Part shown: positions 59,488 to 64,000 of the stretch, in pieces
Layout of the letters: every line of letters starts with the position of its first letter
Numbering within the stretch: position 1 is the first letter of the stretch
NCBI GenBank assembly: GCA_963932465.1
Contig: OZ010794.1
Location: 446,602,502 to 446,666,501, forward strand
Length of the DNA: 64,000 bases
DNA from: Maratus speciosus
Lineage: Eukaryota > Arthropoda > Arachnida > Araneae > Salticidae
Reading direction: 5' to 3'
Notes under the pieces: generated by a model
Databases searched by the model: none
What the model was told of the DNA's origin: nothing
Seen by the model: the letters and a program-made list of their open reading frames with translations, nothing else
Translations under genes and position numbers: made by a program

Positions 59488-60320
59488 CAATAAATAATGT
59501 AATAAATGTGTACATACTATCATTTTAGTTTTGTTTTTTCCAAAATTTAAATATCAGAGTTCTACTAATAAAGTGGTTTATTCTAGTACCAATTTGTTTA
59601 ACCACAACAGTATATAATATATATGTCTGTCTATAACATAAAATTTATTGCCTAATCACAATCCGCCAATCAGAAGCATGCTTCCACAAGTGAAAATGGT
59701 GTCATATATAGAAGAAAAATTGCATTAGCATTCATAAAACTCAAATATATTTTATAGATTGCTTTTATGATACCTTAATTTCAGGATGATGGAATATTTT
59801 CAGTGACGAAGATGACCTCATTCTCAAAGAGAACAGATATTTTTTATTTATGAAAAATACAATACTTTACAATGGCTGTGTCACCATGACATCATATTCA
59901 CTGACATTTATTTCTGCACATAAAGAGATTAAACCCCCTACTAGTAATTTAAAGATCTTTGAAATGCGTTGAATAAAAGATTTTTTAAAGTACAATAGAC
60001 TCCCAATTATCTGACTTCTGAAATAAAATTAGACATTACTTTGGCAAGGATGTGGATACCTAAGATAATTATAATCCTCTTACATCCCATGTGCCATTGC
60101 AGGAGAGGGCTAAAACAGAGAAGCAATCGGACATCAAAGTCTTTTTCAAGACCTAAAAATTCTAAATTATGATTCTTTTATCTCAGGCTTAACTTTTCAC
60201 ATTTGTGTACTCATTTATCAATGAACAGTAGTTTAAATCACCTTATTTTTTTTTCTTTTATTAGGCCTATGTCCTATGTTTAGTTTATTTTAAAACTCTA
60301 CATACTGCATTGATACTGTA

Positions 60321-63042
60321 CAGCAGACATGTCAAACTCGTTTACAATGGAGGGCCAAAAATTAAGCACTGTACACAAACCTGTGGGCCGCATTGAAAAA
60401 AGGACATAAAAAGAAAATTTGTTTTATCCCCATAATATTCAGAAAGAATTTTGTATATGTACACAATAAAACTATGTTAAACAAAAAAACAAAAAAAATT
60501 TAATAAGCAAAATTTCAAAGCTACCTACTGAAAAAAATAATGAAAATTTTAATATAAATATTTTTTAAGCAAAAGTTTTAATCTTTCTGAATTTCTATTA
60601 TTCTGTAAATTGAAAATAAGTAGGATGTACAAAAGAGTGCTGCCAAACATAGGTAAAAATACATTTGAGTTTAGATAAAATTATAAAGAAGTTTAACCAC
60701 ACATCTGGCATTTACAAATTTAAATAGCAATCAAAATGATACAAAAAATGTATTTTTAAATGTATTCCCCTGATCTTTGCACTTTTCTTTTAATTTTGTA
60801 ATTGTTCTTTTTTATAAAACCAACTGTTGTAGGAATATAAACTTATTCAGTCAAAATTTTTACAATTGAATCAAAAATATCATCTAAGTTTAATGTACCG
60901 AGAATAGAAATAATTTCCAGAAGCTCCTGACTTATTTTTTTAATTGCACGTCATATTTGTGAGTAAAAACTGCCAACTGAGTGGAATTTTATACATCTGT
61001 ATTTTCAGGAATTACTATATAATAGGCAACAAATATTGATACTATAGATTTCTTTTGATTTATTAAAATTTCTGGCTATATCGTGAATCTTTCTAGCAAT
61101 GACACATATTTTAACTTGTATTATTTTCAAATTTCCTTAATTGCTCTGCACACATCACATCTTCTAACTTGTAGTGAATGATTTTGAATTGCGTGAAATT
61201 GAATGCAATAGTTTTTTTCTTTCTTTCGTTTCAGCAGATGCATTGCGTTTGCCAACGCTTCATAACTACACTATTTTTAATGAAGTGTCGGTTTCATTAT
61301 TTAAAATTTTATCTTTCCGAAATTTTTCTAGATTATTTAGCAGTATATTCTTTGCAAACTCTAACAGAGTTTCTACATGTCAAACTAGAGGTCTGCATGG
61401 GCCCGGGCTTGGCCCGAGGCCCGTACCCGGCCCGGCCCGCGGAATGAAGGTGAATTTTCAAACGGGCCGGGCTGGGCTGGCAGAATTAGGACAATTTTTT
61501 CAACAGGCCGGGCTGGGCCGGCAAAAAAATTAATCGGGCCTGTCGGCCCGATATAAGAATTTAAGCGAAGCAGATAAAATACGAGCCATTTTCAATTAAT
61601 ATGATTTTCTCGAGAAGTATAAATGTGCGTCATGAGGCGATGCGAGTTTAACAACATCATTTCAGAAATGTAACATGTCCATCGTAGAGATCGACAGCGT
61701 ACAGTTACAAGATGTCTGATTCCGAGTGTAATTTTTTTTCAGAAGACTAGTGCCGGAACGTAACTGGTCTTAATCGATCTCAGGATGTGTAGAACAGTCA
61801 TTGTGTTTTGTAGTATTAATAGTGATAATGAACTTCTCTTAACAGTATCTTTGGAAATATACCTTAAGGTGGTTCTCATATTCATTGCTCAACAATGCGA
61901 AGCTTTCAGACACATTTTCTGACAAAATTTTTAACTATAAAGGCATAAAATTGACAGGCCTGCCTATTGAAGGCATTTGGAAACGAATAGCTTTTTCCAT
62001 ATTTGATAAATTACTTACAGAGGTAACAGAGATTCCTGTCACGTGACTGTACGTTTTCCCCCCTTTCCTGTGCTATCGCTTCCGGAAATTCAATTCAAAA
62101 CGCTAACTTTGACAGTATTTTCAGAAAGATATATTGCTTTTATCTATGAAAAAAACGACATTTACATAGCTTCTGAATAAGAATACCTGCCAATCTTATG
62201 CGTTTCCGAAAAGAAAAGAATTCATAAATGTGTCGAAATGTAGCTCCTTTGGATTTGAGAAAAGCCTTAAAAATGAGAGAAATATTTTCACAAATTTACT
62301 TTTTATTATACAGCTTCAAAAATTATTATGTTTTTAATCCTTTATTCTGAACTACATTAATCTTTTAATGAATCCTTATTTCCATTTTGAAATGTCTGTA
62401 GACACGATGACTAAAACACTGTAAGTAATCGTTAATGTTTACTATTGTGTGCTCTCTGTTTTGCGAACATCATAGTAATGTAAAATATACTGTAAAATGT
62501 TCCCATAAATATGTATGTAGTATTCATTAAAAGAATCTTAATTGTATGTTGAGAAAAAACGGATTTTTTTTTTTTTTTTTTGTAGTAATTGTGTCGGGCC
62601 GGGCCGAGAACTGTAAAAATGAAAACGGGCCGGGCTCGGGCCGAACTTCCAATTTTTACACTGGGCCGGGCCGGGGCAGGCCCGGGCCTGGAAATTCCGG
62701 CCCGTGCAGACCTCTATGTCAAACATAAAATTTCAGTTTTTATTTGTATACAAAACTGTATGTAAATTAAGTATTGTCTACCTGTGATGTCATCTTCAAT
62801 TACTTGTGTTTTTCACACTGATAGAGAGGTTGAATTTATTGATATTCTTTAGAATATTATACATAGGATATAAAAACTAATACAATATATAGTACTTTTA
62901 ATCAGTATTCTTAGTTTTTTTTTTCTTTCATTCATCTACAAAATTTCACTTAGATTCTCAATAAGTGAAAATTTACATTGAATATGAGACCTTTGCAGAC
63001 CTCCCAGCAGAGGTGCTGTGATTTACAGTTTAAGAACTGCTG
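60321..63042. mobile_element. Possible hAT hosting GC-ended hAT copy 2
   Basis: The left end CAGCAGACATGTCAAACTCG and the complement of the right end CAGCAGTTCTTAAACTG look like hAT termini, and the left region has GGGCCAAAAATTAAG and GTGGGCCGCATT. Flanking octamers are poorly matched. Without the inserted 61386-62716 hAT the element would be about 1.4 kb. No transposase was recognised. Confidence 0.4.
61386..62716. mobile_element. GC-ended non-autonomous hAT, copy 2
   Basis: Ends TAGAGGTCTGCA and TGCAGACCTCTA with a perfect 8-bp duplication TGTCAAAC (61378-61385 and 62717-62724). It is collinear with copy 1 (12689-14075) over its whole length in the same orientation, with scattered substitutions and small indels, including the T run before the right GC block. 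The CGGGCC-rich ends are shorter than in copy 1. The exact duplication suggests this is a younger insertion. Confidence 0.92.
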
Positions 63043-63128
63043 CCTTAGTACATAAAAAAAGTAACACAGTTGTTTCTATTTTTCCATTTGTCCAGATAAC
63101 AAATTTGTGTTTGAGAACTTTGATTGGT

Positions 63129-63149
63129 GGGGGGGGGGGGGGGGGGGGG
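63129..63149. repeat. G21 homopolymer
   Basis: Twenty-one consecutive G in otherwise AT-rich DNA. It can form G-quadruplexes and is a likely sequencing or assembly weak point. Confidence 0.95.
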
Positions 63150-64000
63150 AATTAGTACAATTTAATAATTTTAGCAGTTAAACATCATACAGGATAAATC
63201 TTAGTAAGCATTCATTATAATCTTATATAAAGTTTTTTTTTTTCCCCCAACCAAATATGCAAGGAAAATCTGTTTTATAAAATTGAACAAATATTTAATT
63301 TATATATTTTAAAATTATATATATGTTATGGGTACAGCAAAAGTCCAAAATTGCCATTTCCTGAATTTGCAGGGGAAATCGCAAAATGGCAAATTTTGCT
63401 TAAATTGACAGACCAATATCTGATTGTTTTCTTAAATCGGGATTTGGTCAGCAAGTTCAAAATGGCATGGGATGATTGATCAAAGTCGAAAGAAAAAAGT
63501 CATGGGTTGTACAGTTTCATGCATTATATTGTTATCTATAGATTTAAAATAGAAGCCATGTATTTATTTATTTTTTTTTTTTCCCATTCGTTTTGGGTTG
63601 TCTACAGAACCAATTTAAATATTTATTTATTTTTTTTAACTGAAAACTGTTCATACGCAGAGGAGTCAGCACTACTTTTTATACTATTTTCATTCCTATA
63701 TTTTATTTTCAATTAAGATTTTTTTTTTTTTTTAATTTTTTCTAAATGGTAGCAATTTGATTACTTCCACTGTTGCAGAGTAAAAGAAATAAAGGGAATT
63801 AGTATATCTTTATTGATGCCATTTTCTTATTACAACTAAAAAGAGAATATATTTCAATTTGAATAAATAGTGTTTAATACCATCAAGCAGTCAAGGACCT
63901 TAAAAGTGAAATATCATTTATCAACAAAAGTATGCACTTAAAAACATGAAACTGTAACATTTTCCTACAACTGCATCAAAATGGCATTTTCAGAGAATTT

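Larger units (their letters stand above)
56083..64000 (-). other. Upstream POLB intron, open at the window edge
   Basis: No further POLB exon was found in 7.9 kb, so the intron is at least this long or the next exon was missed. It carries a Tc1 (56475-57995), a pogo-like element, an hAT MITE, a larger hAT-like element with the GC-ended hAT copy 2 inside, and a G homopolymer. From 63150 to 64000 only AT-rich DNA and T runs are seen. Confidence 0.65.

Overview
The window is nuclear DNA of a multicellular animal. It is AT-rich and has GT-AG spliced exons, very long introns and a dense load of decayed DNA transposons. No bacterial-type operons, Shine-Dalgarno sites or CRISPR arrays are visible. 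Tc1-type transposase remnants, several hAT and piggyBac families and an intact DNA polymerase beta gene fit an arthropod, most likely a chelicerate such as a spider. That placement is inference.

Only two host genes are supported, arranged tail to tail. (1) On the plus strand, six 3' exons (4105-4261, 5189-5286, 12403-12496, 15507-15599, 18412-18536, 49984-50103) splice in frame into the last 228 residues of an EML-family (echinoderm microtubule-associated protein-like) WD-repeat protein. The last intron is about 31.4 kb. (2) On the minus strand, the last two coding exons of DNA polymerase beta (55943-56082 and 50432-50526) give the C-terminal palm/thumb region. The rest of that gene lies to the right of the window. 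The two stop codons are only 328 bp apart and the poly(A) signals interleave.

Almost everything else is mobile DNA inside the introns. The EML introns hold an internally repetitive element (about 985-3520, with an inverted copy at 26180-27970), a 4.1-kb element with ~38-bp inverted ends carrying a 'DNCDGQNKN' transposase remnant (8080-12231), a tRNA-derived SINE (about 9935-10195), a GC-ended hAT family (12689-14075; second copy 61386-62716 in the POLB intron), and a palindromic unit with a tRNA-like sequence in each arm (16029-16392). The giant last intron contains a multi-level nest. A Tc1 element (from about 23.15 kb to at least 37.87 kb) is split by a 5.4-kb element with ~670-bp inverted arms and an AATAT target duplication (23423-28843), and again by an 8.7-kb hAT (29089-37786). 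The hAT holds a third GC-ended hAT, split in turn by another 4.7-kb hAT (29903-34599), which itself contains another Tc1, a 530-bp near-perfect palindrome and a piggyBac-type MITE. Further right are a piggyBac element with a broken transposase (43151-45661), a 2.7-kb element with ~140-bp inverted ends (about 46205-48935), and in POLB introns several MITEs, a Tc1 copy with intact ends (56475-57995), a pogo-like element and an hAT MITE with a perfect target duplication.

The best candidate for something little described is the 5.4-kb element at 23423-28843. It combines very long inverted repeats, a 5-bp duplication and a degenerate protein whose motifs recall FEN/XPG (PIN-like) nucleases with a cysteine-rich tail.
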